This document shows positions 50,751 through 58,366 of a stretch of DNA of 64,000 nucleotides, piece after piece. Both the position numbers and the translations under genes were made by a program. A model generated the notes under the pieces. The model did not search any database. It had not been told where the DNA came from and saw only the letters and a program-made list of their open reading frames with translations. Numbering within the stretch: position 1 is the first letter of the stretch; every line of letters starts with the position of its first letter. Origin of the DNA: an uncultured Clostridia bacterium (GTDB lineage Bacteria > Bacillota > Clostridia > Oscillospirales > Ruminococcaceae); assembly GCA_946567425.1 (NCBI GenBank), contig CAMNXF010000002.1, positions 159,794 through 223,793 on the forward strand, given 5' to 3'.

Positions 50751-51854
50751 TCAGCAGCAATCCCAGTTGTACAGCACGTTCGAGAAATCGCGCCGCGCCA
50801 GATCCTCAGGCGTGATGAAGAAATTCGCGACACCCGTGTCTCCCCATTCCACGCATTGATTGCTGCCGCTCCACTCGGTATCCGACTGGAACAGCAGAAC
50901 CGTGTGACGGGAATAATCGTCCTTATAGCGCGGGTCTGACTGCGTGAAATACGGATAGCCGCCCATGCGCGTTCCCTGAATGCAGCGCGTTCCATAAAGC
51001 ACGTCATAAAGTTCCCCGTCCGCTCTGCTCAAACCGCCGTCGCCGTATATTTTCGTAAGCTCCGCGCCGAACAGTTCGTTGTACGACCGCAGCACGGCGG
51101 CGTCAAAACGGCAGTCACACGGGGGCACGGGCATTTTCACGGGATTGTCGGCGGTCAAAAGGAACTCGCCCTTGACGGGGAAATCCGTTTCGTGAAATAC
51201 AGGCATATCGTCCTTGCCCAACAGTCTGCTCACGTCATGAATAACGCTTTCGTGATATATCACGCGAAAACCGTTCTGTCCGCATCCGTCGTCAAAGTCC
51301 ATGCCGATCATATAATACTCATCGTCGTCAAATCCTGCGAAAAATTGCAGTATTCCCTCACTCGGGAAACCCTCTGTTTTGGGCAATTCACCGAAATTCA
51401 ACTGCGCCAGAAAACGCAACGGCTTTCCCGCGTGAGCGCCCTCGCGGACGGTCGGGTACGGCATTTCCCTCGGGAAATACGGAACACCGCCCATTTTGCT
51501 GTCGAACACATTGGTCTTGCCGCGCGAGAGCCTTAGGCGCACGGTCTCGGCGGGTGGTATCAGCCCGTCGATCTTGACGAACATTCTGTCGAGCTTTTCG
51601 CGCGTTTCGGGGGATACATCGGTTTTCCGCTCCGAAGGCGGTTCTAACTGTAACAGTGAACCGTCGGGCAGCCTGTATTCCCCGCCGTCGACCGCGTCCG
51701 CGAACGCCGAGATGTTCTCCGAGCCGCCAATCAAGCCCTTAAGCAGCGTTTTCGCCTTTTCGCAAGCGCTCTCCTCGGTAAGCCGCGAATCGCTTTCGAG
51801 CAGCTTTTCGGTTATTCTGCCCAATAACTCGTTCACGTCAAAGCCCTCGTTCAT
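50751..51854 (-). CDS. DUF1963 (YwqG-like) protein
   Basis: A 367-residue cytoplasmic protein. The central 'SKMGGVPYFPREMPYP', 'RFLAQLNFGELP', 'GILQFFAG' and the later 'GTRMGGYPYFTQSDPR' are the conserved DUF1963 segments. The N-terminal 90 residues are a helical extension. The family function is unknown, with some members near toxin-immunity genes. Its ATG overlaps the upp stop by one base, so it is translationally coupled. Confidence 0.85.
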   Translation of the reverse strand: MNEGFDVNELLGRITEKLLESDSRLTEESACEKAKTLLKGLIGGSENISAFADAVDGGEYRLPDGSLLQLEPPSERKTDVSPETREKLDRMFVKIDGLIPPAETVRLRLSRGKTNVFDSKMGGVPYFPREMPYPTVREGAHAGKPLRFLAQLNFGELPKTEGFPSEGILQFFAGFDDDEYYMIGMDFDDGCGQNGFRVIYHESVIHDVSRLLGKDDMPVFHETDFPVKGEFLLTADNPVKMPVPPCDCRFDAAVLRSYNELFGAELTKIYGDGGLSRADGELYDVLYGTRCIQGTRMGGYPYFTQSDPRYKDDYSRHTVLLFQSDTEWSGSNQCVEWGDTGVANFFITPEDLARRDFSNVLYNWDCC

Positions 51855-52498
51855 CAGCGCGTACCGAAAAGCCTGTCGCCGCCGTCGCCAATACCGGGAA
51901 CGATGTACAAATCCTCGTTAAGCCCGTCGTCGATAGCTCCGCAAATTATCTCGACCTCGGGGTGCGCGTCGTGAAGCGCCTTTATGCCTTCGGGGCAGGT
52001 TAGTACACACATAAACTTTATATTCTTCGCGCCCGAGTTCTTGACGATATCGACCGTCTTGACCGCCGAAACGCCCGTCGCGAGCATAAGGTCGAGAATG
52101 ATGACCTCTCGGTTCGCGATGTCGAACGGCAGCTTGCTATAATATTCCGAAGCGGTGTTGCCGTTGAGCTTGTCGCGGTAAATTCCCACGTGACCGACCT
52201 TTGCGGTGGGAACGAGTGCCAACGCGCCGTCCACCATGCCGAGACCCGCGCGCATTATCGGCACGAACGCCAGCTTTCGTCCGCTGATGATCTTCGCGTT
52301 TGCGAGTTCCCCAAGCGGCGTCTGTATCTGCACGTCTTTCAGCGGCAAGTCGCGCGTCGCCTCGTAGCACATAAACATCGCGATCTCGTGGACAAGCTCG
52401 CGGAAATCCTTTGAACCCGTATTCTTATCGCGTATCAGCGACACCTTGTGCTGCACGAGCGGGTGGTCGCATACAATTACATTGTCAAATTTTGCCAT
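51854..52498 (-). CDS. upp: Uracil phosphoribosyltransferase
   Basis: A 214-residue enzyme that converts uracil and PRPP to UMP. 'HPLVQHKVSLIRDKNTGSKDF' opening, 'VPIMRAGLGMVDG', the PRPP loop 'DLMLATGVSAVKTV' and the ending 'IVPGIGDGGDRLFGT' are Upp signatures. It starts directly at the rpiB stop. In clostridia rpiB and upp are common neighbours. Confidence 0.97.
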   Translation of the reverse strand: MAKFDNVIVCDHPLVQHKVSLIRDKNTGSKDFRELVHEIAMFMCYEATRDLPLKDVQIQTPLGELANAKIISGRKLAFVPIMRAGLGMVDGALALVPTAKVGHVGIYRDKLNGNTASEYYSKLPFDIANREVIILDLMLATGVSAVKTVDIVKNSGAKNIKFMCVLTCPEGIKALHDAHPEVEIICGAIDDGLNEDLYIVPGIGDGGDRLFGTR

Positions 52499-52933
52499 TT
52501 ATTTGCCCTCCAGTTTCATCATTTTTTCAACGCGAACGGCGTGTCGTCCGCCCTCGAAATCCGTACTCAAAAACACGTCGGCGATACCGCACGCCAGACC
52601 GCCGCCAACGACACGACCGCCCATACAGAGCACGTTTGCGTCGTTGTGACGTCTCGTGAATTCCGCCATATACTCGTCGGTACAGAGCGCCGCGCGTATG
52701 CCCTTGATCTTGTTTGCACTCATGGAAATTCCGATGCCCGTTCCGCAAATAAGTATCGCCTTTTCGCACTCGCCGTTTGTAACTTTTGCACAAACCCTTT
52801 CGGCGATATCGGGGTAATCCGCCGTTTCGCCGTTGCAGCCGCAATCGGTCAACTCGACGCCTTGCTCCGTAAGGTGCTTTACAAGCTCGCATTTCAGCGC
52901 GTAACCGCCGTGATCGGAACCAATAGCTATCAT
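52499..52933 (-). CDS. rpiB: Ribose-5-phosphate isomerase B
   Basis: A 144-residue RpiB/LacAB family enzyme. 'IGSDHGGYALK' binds the phosphate, Cys63 in ILICGTGIGISMSANK is the catalytic base, and 'RHNDANVLCMGGRVVG' follows. It interconverts ribose 5-phosphate and ribulose 5-phosphate. Followed by upp with no gap. Confidence 0.95.
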   Translation of the reverse strand: MIAIGSDHGGYALKCELVKHLTEQGVELTDCGCNGETADYPDIAERVCAKVTNGECEKAILICGTGIGISMSANKIKGIRAALCTDEYMAEFTRRHNDANVLCMGGRVVGGGLACGIADVFLSTDFEGGRHAVRVEKMMKLEGK

Positions 52934-53021
52934 AATAATCGCCCTCTTTTATTTAAAGTTTAACTTAATTATAAACCATTTTCTCGCGCGGGTCAATAGC
53001 GTATGAAAATTTTGCCCGACG

Positions 53022-53417
53022 CTAAAAGCGAAGCCGGTCTTTTATCCTTTGCGCGGCTTCTCCGCTTACGGTTTTACTGCCGCCGCACGTCCAGCCAAAG
53101 CCGTCGCCCATATATCTCGGGAATATATGCAGATGAAAATGACCGGTATCATTGAACTCTCCGCCGTTCTGTATGATACTGTACCCGTTCGGTCTGTAAA
53201 TTTCCTTTAAAGCCGATACGATCCTTTTTGAGATTGTCATCAAGTGAGCAAGCAGTTCGTCGGGAATCTCGTCTATGTCGAGATAATGAGCCCTCGGAAC
53301 TATCAGTATATGCCCCTCGTTTATCGGCTCGACATCCATAAACGCCATGACCCGATCATCCTCGTATACGATATCGGTCTTTATTTTATCTTTACCGCAA
53401 AACACACATTCGTTCAT
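53022..53417 (-). CDS. HIT family hydrolase
   Basis: A 131-residue histidine-triad protein. HFHLHIFPR (His93, His95, His97) is the catalytic triad, and CVFCGKDK near the start, together with a later His, can bind zinc. 'EGHILIVPRAH' is the usual core. It hydrolyses nucleoside phosphoramidates or related compounds. The frame is open further upstream, but that part belongs to the broken SMI1 gene; the ATG at 53417 has GAGGAAA seven bases upstream. Confidence 0.9.
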   Translation of the reverse strand: MNECVFCGKDKIKTDIVYEDDRVMAFMDVEPINEGHILIVPRAHYLDIDEIPDELLAHLMTISKRIVSALKEIYRPNGYSIIQNGGEFNDTGHFHLHIFPRYMGDGFGWTCGGSKTVSGEAAQRIKDRLRF

Positions 53418-53459
53418 TTCGACAGTTTCCTCATTTCGGGTCTGTTCATTTGTACGACG

Positions 53460-53905
53460 CTCTAGGAAATATAAGATATCGTCGTTATAATACCGCTTGA
53501 TAAGCTCGGTCATATTCTCGGCGACCCTTTTGTCGTAACACATTTCCTCGTGCTCCCAGATATAAATCGCGTTCTCCTCGGAAGCTCCGTCCGCTCCGAC
53601 GCGGTAACAGTAATAGTCGCCGCAGCCGTTCCCCGCAAAGAAGACAGCCTGTCAACGCCCTTAACGCCCTCTTCCTCGTAAAACGACAGCATATCCCTGT
53701 TAATACCGAGCTGTTCAACGATCTCCTCCGCCGACAAAAGCAGCCACTTATCGCCGTTAAGCTCGCGAAGCAACGCCCTCAATTCCCTCGGCAGCGGATA
53801 GCCGAACGCCTTTTCAACACGGTCTATCTCACTCTAGGGGCAAGGCGGCTGAACTTTCACAAAGCCGTTTCCACACGAAACCTTTAAGATTAATTCCTTA
53901 TACAT
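53460..53905 (-). pseudogene. SMI1/KNR4 family protein, broken gene
   Basis: The reading begins at an ATG (53903-53905) behind GGGTGA. It meets an in-frame TAG at 53834-53836, then continues in the same frame ('SEIDRVEKAFGYPLPREL', 'NGDKWLLLS') and shifts frame near 53640-53665. The second part ('FFAGNGCGDYYCYRVGADG', 'IYIWEHEEMCYDK', 'ELIKRYYND') is clearly SMI1/KNR4. That frame has lost its stop and runs in frame into the HIT gene. Three separate lesions show a decayed gene. Family members are often immunity proteins. Confidence 0.82.
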
Positions 53906-53920
53906 ATCGTCACCCGAAAC

Positions 53921-54406
53921 CTATTCATCGATCCCAATCATTCTTTTATACACTCCCGACGAACTTTCATCTATCATAACCGCGCCCACGCATTTCTTAT
54001 AAAAATCAACGGCGGACTTAGCCGGCCACCCTATAACGGCATAGGCGTAACCAAGCTCCTGCATGGATTCCAAAGATCTCAGCAGCAGCGCTTTTCCGAT
54101 CCCCTTTTTTCTTTCGCTTTCCAGCACCGCCATAGGACCGAAAAAATTCTTCGCGGTCGCTTCATAACACGCGAAACCGATTATTTTCTTTTCCCTTGTG
54201 GCTATATAACAGGTTACGGGATTATTGCAAAAGGCGGCGTTTACTTCATCGGAATAATCGTCTTTCGCGCAGATTTTGGAGAAATCAATTACCCTGCTCC
54301 TGTCGGGAGCCAACGCCTTTTTAATTCTTATTCCATCCTCCAAAGGCTTCTCTACCAAAGTCGATGAATCTGGAATATTGTATAATTTCACCAACATATC
54401 CGCCAT
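53921..54406 (-). CDS. GNAT family N-acetyltransferase
   Basis: A 161-residue acetyltransferase. 'GPMAVLESERKKGIGKALLLRSLE' holds the acetyl-CoA binding loop (ERKKGIGKA), followed by 'YAVIGWPAKSAVDFYKKCV'. The substrate is unknown. The start has GGAGGTGAT directly upstream. It stands between tsaB and the broken SMI1 gene in the same direction. Confidence 0.85.
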   Translation of the reverse strand: MADMLVKLYNIPDSSTLVEKPLEDGIRIKKALAPDRSRVIDFSKICAKDDYSDEVNAAFCNNPVTCYIATREKKIIGFACYEATAKNFFGPMAVLESERKKGIGKALLLRSLESMQELGYAYAVIGWPAKSAVDFYKKCVGAVMIDESSSGVYKRMIGIDE

Positions 54407-54436
54407 AATATCACCTCCGCAGATACCGTCAAAATC

Positions 54437-55117
54437 TTAATTTGCCTTTTCCCGCGCCAGTCTCTCACGCTCCGCTTGCGGCAGCCGCAGATAACTCGGC
54501 ATAAGCGCCGCAGCCGCAATATCGGGCTTGTCCTCGGCGGCAAGGCACACTCCGCTGCCGCGCTGAAACCGCAGCGTCGGCGGCGCGAGCTTGTACTTTC
54601 CGTCGGTGAACGCGTTCATCAGCTCCGCGCCGTCACCCGCGAGAATTACGCGTCCTCCGAGCGTCGAAAGCTCCTCCGCGAGCGACGCGGCGGCGATCGC
54701 CCTGTCGTCGCAAAGACGCGTTATTCTGCCGTTCTCCGACTTGAACAGCGCGTTGTAAACCTGCTTGCACCGCGCGTCCATGCACGTGCAGATAATTCCG
54801 TCGATCTGCACAAAATTGAACGCTATTGCCTCCAACGTCGACACGGCAACGCACGGTTTTTCGTCGCCGAAGCACATTCCCTTAACGCAGGAAATGCCGA
54901 TACGCAGCCCGGTAAACGAGCCGGGACCCGTCGTTACGGCAATGCGGTCGACCTCGGAAAGCGTTACCCTCGCGCTCTCCAGCATGGACTTCACCATGGG
55001 CAGCAGCGTCTCGGAGTGCGTGTGACGCGTGTTCAGAAACTGCTCAGCAACGATCTTCTCTCCGTCATACAGGGCGCAGCCCGCTGTTATCGCAGACGAA
55101 TCTATTCCCAGAACCAT
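54437..55117 (-). CDS. tsaB: tRNA threonylcarbamoyladenosine protein TsaB
   Basis: A 226-residue ASKHA-fold protein. 'LGIDSSAITAGCALYDG', 'HSETLLPMV' and 'VTTGPGSFTGLRIGIS' are the TsaB hallmarks. It dimerises with TsaD and, with TsaE, helps form t6A at position 37 of tRNAs reading ANN codons. The ATG is set by GGCGGTGA; the upstream frame overlaps tsaE. It follows tsaE by four bases. Confidence 0.95.
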   Translation of the reverse strand: MVLGIDSSAITAGCALYDGEKIVAEQFLNTRHTHSETLLPMVKSMLESARVTLSEVDRIAVTTGPGSFTGLRIGISCVKGMCFGDEKPCVAVSTLEAIAFNFVQIDGIICTCMDARCKQVYNALFKSENGRITRLCDDRAIAAASLAEELSTLGGRVILAGDGAELMNAFTDGKYKLAPPTLRFQRGSGVCLAAEDKPDIAAAALMPSYLRLPQAERERLAREKAN

Positions 55118-55121
55118 AAAA

Positions 55122-55583
55122 TCACCGCCTATCCGATTGTGCATTTTCACTAAAGCTTTTTCCCGAAACTGTAATTTTCCGCCCGTTCTCCGAGAGCTTT
55201 TCAATACGCACTTTTACAACATTTTCCAGTTCATCCTCCAGCCCGGGAACGTTCTCGCTCCACTCGGCGGCGATTATGCCGCCCCTGTCGAGGTAGTCAA
55301 AAAACCCGACCGCGTACAGGTCGTCGTAACCCGAAATGCGGTACAGATCGAAGTGGAAGATCGGCATGCGTCCCGTGTACTCGTGGACGAGAGCGAATGT
55401 CGGGCTTGTGACCTCGCTGTCCGTGCCAAAAAACTCCGCCAAGCCCTTTGTGAATGAGGTCTTGCCCGCGCCCATTTCTCCCTCGTACAGTATCACGTCG
55501 CCAATTTTCAGGCGCTTCGCGGTCTCGGCGGCGGCGGCACGCGTTTCATCTTCGCCGTTTGTTATGAACTCAATCGTTCCCAT
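55122..55583 (-). CDS. tsaE: tRNA threonylcarbamoyladenosine ATPase TsaE
   Basis: A 153-residue P-loop ATPase. Walker A is GEMGAGKT (35-42), and 'EVTSPTFALVHEY', 'HFDLYRI' and 'AAEWSENV' complete the family pattern. It powers the TsaB-TsaD complex in t6A formation. Its ATG overlaps the stop of fhs by one base (TAATG), so it depends on translation of fhs. Confidence 0.95.
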   Translation of the reverse strand: MGTIEFITNGEDETRAAAAETAKRLKIGDVILYEGEMGAGKTSFTKGLAEFFGTDSEVTSPTFALVHEYTGRMPIFHFDLYRISGYDDLYAVGFFDYLDRGGIIAAEWSENVPGLEDELENVVKVRIEKLSENGRKITVSGKSFSENAQSDRR

Positions 55584-57262
55584 TAAAACAGACCCGTGAT
55601 AACGCCGCTGCCGTCAACGTCGATCTGCTCTGCAGCAGGAATTTTCGGCAGTCCCGGCATGGTCATAATGTCACCCGTGTACGCCACGACAAAACCCGCA
55701 CCCGCGCTCGCGCGAATGTCGCTCACGGTTATGGTGAAGTTCTCGGGCTTGCCGAGCTTCGCGGGGTCATCCGAAAGCGAGTACTGCGTTTTCGCGACGC
55801 AGACAGGCACTCTATCGAGACCCAGCTCCTCAATCTCCTTGATTGCCTTTTCTGCTTTAGCAGTGTAAACCACGCCGTCCGCGCGGTATATTTCCTTGGC
55901 AATAATTGCCAGCTTTTCCTTTATTGGGAGCTTCTCATCGTACAGCGGCTTAAAGTCGCTTTGGCAGTCCGAGCAGCGGTCGATCGTCAAAACCACCGCG
56001 TTCGCGAGGTCGATGCCGCCCTCGCCGCCCTTTGCGAACACGTCCGAGAACGCGACCTCAACGCCCTTGTTCTCGCAGTATTCGCGGACGACAGCGATCT
56101 CCGCGTCGGTGTCCGTGCCGAAATGATTTATCGCTACAACGACGGGAACGCCGAATTTATGCATATTCTCAATGTGAACGCCGAGGTTGACAATGCCCTT
56201 TTTCAGCGCGTCAACGTTCTCCTTTACAAGCTCGGGCTTGGGAACGCCGCCGTTGTACTTCAGCGCACGTATAGTTGCGACGAGCACCACGCAGTCGGGC
56301 TTCAGCCCCGCAAAGCGGCACTTGATGTCGAAGAACTTCTCCGCGCCTAGGTCGCTGCCGAAGCCCGCCTCGGTTATCGTGTAGTCGGAAAGCTTCATCG
56401 CGAGCCTTGTCGCGCGCACCGAATTGCAGCCGTGCGCGATATTCGCGAACGGACCGCCGTGGATTATCGCGGGATTGTTCTCGAGCGTCTGCACGAGATT
56501 CGGGTTTATCGCGTCCTTGAGCAGCGCGGTCATCGCGCCCACTGCCTTCAGGTCGCGCGCGAACACGGGATTGTTGTCGTTCGTAAACGCAACGAGAATA
56601 TTGCCGAGACGGCGTTTCAGATCCTCCAGATCGTTCGCGAGACAGAGTATCGCCATAATTTCACTCGCGACCGTAATCTGAAAGCTGTCCTCTCTCGGAA
56701 CGCCGTCCATCTTGCCGCCCAGACCGATAACGCAGTTACGCAGCGCGCGGTCGTTCATATCCAGACAGCGCTTCAGCAGTATCCGCTTTACGTTTATATT
56801 GAGCGAATTTCCCTGTTGGAGATGATTGTCTAACATTGCCGCAAGCAGATTGTTCGCCGCCGTTATCGCGTGCATATCGCCCGTGAAGTGCAGATTTATA
56901 TCCTCCATGGGAACAACCTGCGAATAGCCGCCGCCCGCAGCTCCGCCCTTAACGCCGAACACGGGACCCAGCGACGGCTCGCGCAACGCCAAACACGCCC
57001 TCTTCCCTATCTTGTTCATCCCCTCGCAAAGACCTACCGAAGTGGTAGTCTTTCCCTCGCCCGCGGGCGTGGGATTTATCGCCGTCACGAGTATCAGCTT
57101 GCCATCCGCGTTGTCCTTGACGCGGTCGAACAGCTTCTGGGAAAGCTTCGCCTTGTAATGCCCGTAAGGTTCGATCTCCTCCGCGCTCACGCCGAGCTTC
57201 TCGGCGACCTCTCCGATTTTCAGCATTTTCGCCTGCTGTGCAATTTCAATATCAGTCAACAT
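55583..57262 (-). CDS. fhs: Formate-tetrahydrofolate ligase
   Basis: A 559-residue enzyme that makes 10-formyl-tetrahydrofolate from formate, THF and ATP. '[17 protein letters not shown]' (P-loop near 65-73), '[19 protein letters not shown]' and '[15 protein letters not shown]' are the signatures. It feeds one-carbon units to purines and, in acetogens, the Wood-Ljungdahl pathway; no other gene of that pathway is near, so an anabolic role is likely. The leader is the three-way-junction repeat, which carries the AAGGAGG ribosome site. Confidence 0.97.
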   Translation of the reverse strand: MLTDIEIAQQAKMLKIGEVAEKLGVSAEEIEPYGHYKAKLSQKLFDRVKDNADGKLILVTAINPTPAGEGKTTTSVGLCEGMNKIGKRACLALREPSLGPVFGVKGGAAGGGYSQVVPMEDINLHFTGDMHAITAANNLLAAMLDNHLQQGNSLNINVKRILLKRCLDMNDRALRNCVIGLGGKMDGVPREDSFQITVASEIMAILCLANDLEDLKRRLGNILVAFTNDNNPVFARDLKAVGAMTALLKDAINPNLVQTLENNPAIIHGGPFANIAHGCNSVRATRLAMKLSDYTITEAGFGSDLGAEKFFDIKCRFAGLKPDCVVLVATIRALKYNGGVPKPELVKENVDALKKGIVNLGVHIENMHKFGVPVVVAINHFGTDTDAEIAVVREYCENKGVEVAFSDVFAKGGEGGIDLANAVVLTIDRCSDCQSDFKPLYDEKLPIKEKLAIIAKEIYRADGVVYTAKAEKAIKEIEELGLDRVPVCVAKTQYSLSDDPAKLGKPENFTITVSDIRASAGAGFVVAYTGDIMTMPGLPKIPAAEQIDVDGSGVITGLF

Positions 57263-57263
57263 A

Positions 57264-57407
57264 TTTCCTCCTTATTTAAATGGCAAAAGCTCGCACCGGG
57301 CGGCTTTCGCCGCCCTAGCCAACGGTAACTCCTCCGCTTCACTTCGTTCCGCTCCGTTGTCACCGTTGCTTGCGACTTTTGCCGCTGCGACTACTGTTGG
57401 TCGCTTT
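57264..57407 (-). repeat. Three-way-junction leader repeat, copy B (before fhs)
   Basis: On the minus strand a hairpin GCGAC/GTCGC comes first. The outer helix then pairs GGCAAAAG+CGCA (57371-57383) with TGCG+CTTTTGCC (57282-57295). Helix 2 is ten pairs, CAACGGTGAC (57359-57368) with GTTACCGTTG (57320-57329). Helix 3 is GGGCGGC-GAAA-GCCGCCC (57298-57315), capped by a GNRA loop. The ribosome site AAGGAGG and the fhs ATG follow within 20 bases. Confidence 0.85.
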
Positions 57408-57482
57408 TTCGCTTTACGGCAAAATTGAGCAACGGTCAGTCGCTTTTCAGCTTAGCCGCCTTTGTTGCTTGTTGCTATCACT

Positions 57483-58358
57483 TTAACGCACTGTCTCCTT
57501 GATCCACCCCGTTATCCCGTTCGGCAAACGGGGATCATACGGCGTTCCGTCGTCGTACATAAGGTTCGCCTGAACCTGATTTATCATGCAGTGCTGCCCC
57601 ATTTCCCAGCCGTAAAACAGCGATGCAACACCACCGTCGCCGTTCTTGACCCACTCGGGGAAGAAGCACATAAATCCCAATTCTTCCAGTTTTTGTATTC
57701 TCGGCACAATATCCTTAGCGAAATTAAGCGTTTCATCGTGCTGTCCAAGCGTGAAATACACCGCCATATTATGCCGTGCGATATTCTCCAACTGCCCGTC
57801 CGTCGGCACGTAGTCCGTCGAGATCGGGATTATCCCGTCGAATGTCTCGGGGAACTTCTCCGCGAGCTTCCACGTCACCCAGCCGCCGAGCGAGCCGCCC
57901 ATCGCGAATACCTTGCCCGTGTGCCCGCCCTCCCGAACGCGCTCCACTATGCCCTTCAGCGGCTTGAAGTATTTCTCGGAGAACGTCTCGGTGAGCTTGC
58001 CGCTCTCGTCCGTTTTCTCGTTTGCAAGCGGCACGACGATGTAAGCCCCGCCCATTGCTGCTTGGTACTCGGGTGACGCGAATTGCTCGCCGCCGCAGTT
58101 GCAGATACAGAATTTGCCGTTCAGTCCGTTTGTCGCGCCGTGAAGCCACAACAGCACGGGATACTTTCCCGACGCGTCCGCGCCGTGCTTTATGGGGTCG
58201 TAGACATAATACGTAATCGCGCCCGTCTCCTCACACGGAAACGCAAACTCGTCGAACAAATCAAAATATTTTCCGCCGACAAAGCTCGGCAGATAGCTTA
58301 TAAACTCGCTCTCGGGGAGCAAGTACGCCCAATCGGGCACGGGATGATCTTCACTCAT
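57483..58358 (-). CDS. Alpha/beta-hydrolase esterase
   Basis: A 291-residue hydrolase with no signal peptide. 'VLLWLHGATNG' is the oxyanion region, GGSLGG (Ser156) is the nucleophile elbow, 'GQHDET' likely gives the Asp, and a C-terminal His (EMGQHC) is available. It resembles feruloyl-esterase/PHB-depolymerase-like enzymes, with unknown substrate. A Cys cluster (FCICNCGG) is unusual. The start uses GAGGTG upstream, four codons after an in-frame GTG. It follows the parC-like gene by eight bases. Confidence 0.8.
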   Translation of the reverse strand: MSEDHPVPDWAYLLPESEFISYLPSFVGGKYFDLFDEFAFPCEETGAITYYVYDPIKHGADASGKYPVLLWLHGATNGLNGKFCICNCGGEQFASPEYQAAMGGAYIVVPLANEKTDESGKLTETFSEKYFKPLKGIVERVREGGHTGKVFAMGGSLGGWVTWKLAEKFPETFDGIIPISTDYVPTDGQLENIARHNMAVYFTLGQHDETLNFAKDIVPRIQKLEELGFMCFFPEWVKNGDGGVASLFYGWEMGQHCMINQVQANLMYDDGTPYDPRLPNGITGWIKETVR

Positions 58359-58366
58359 ATTACACC

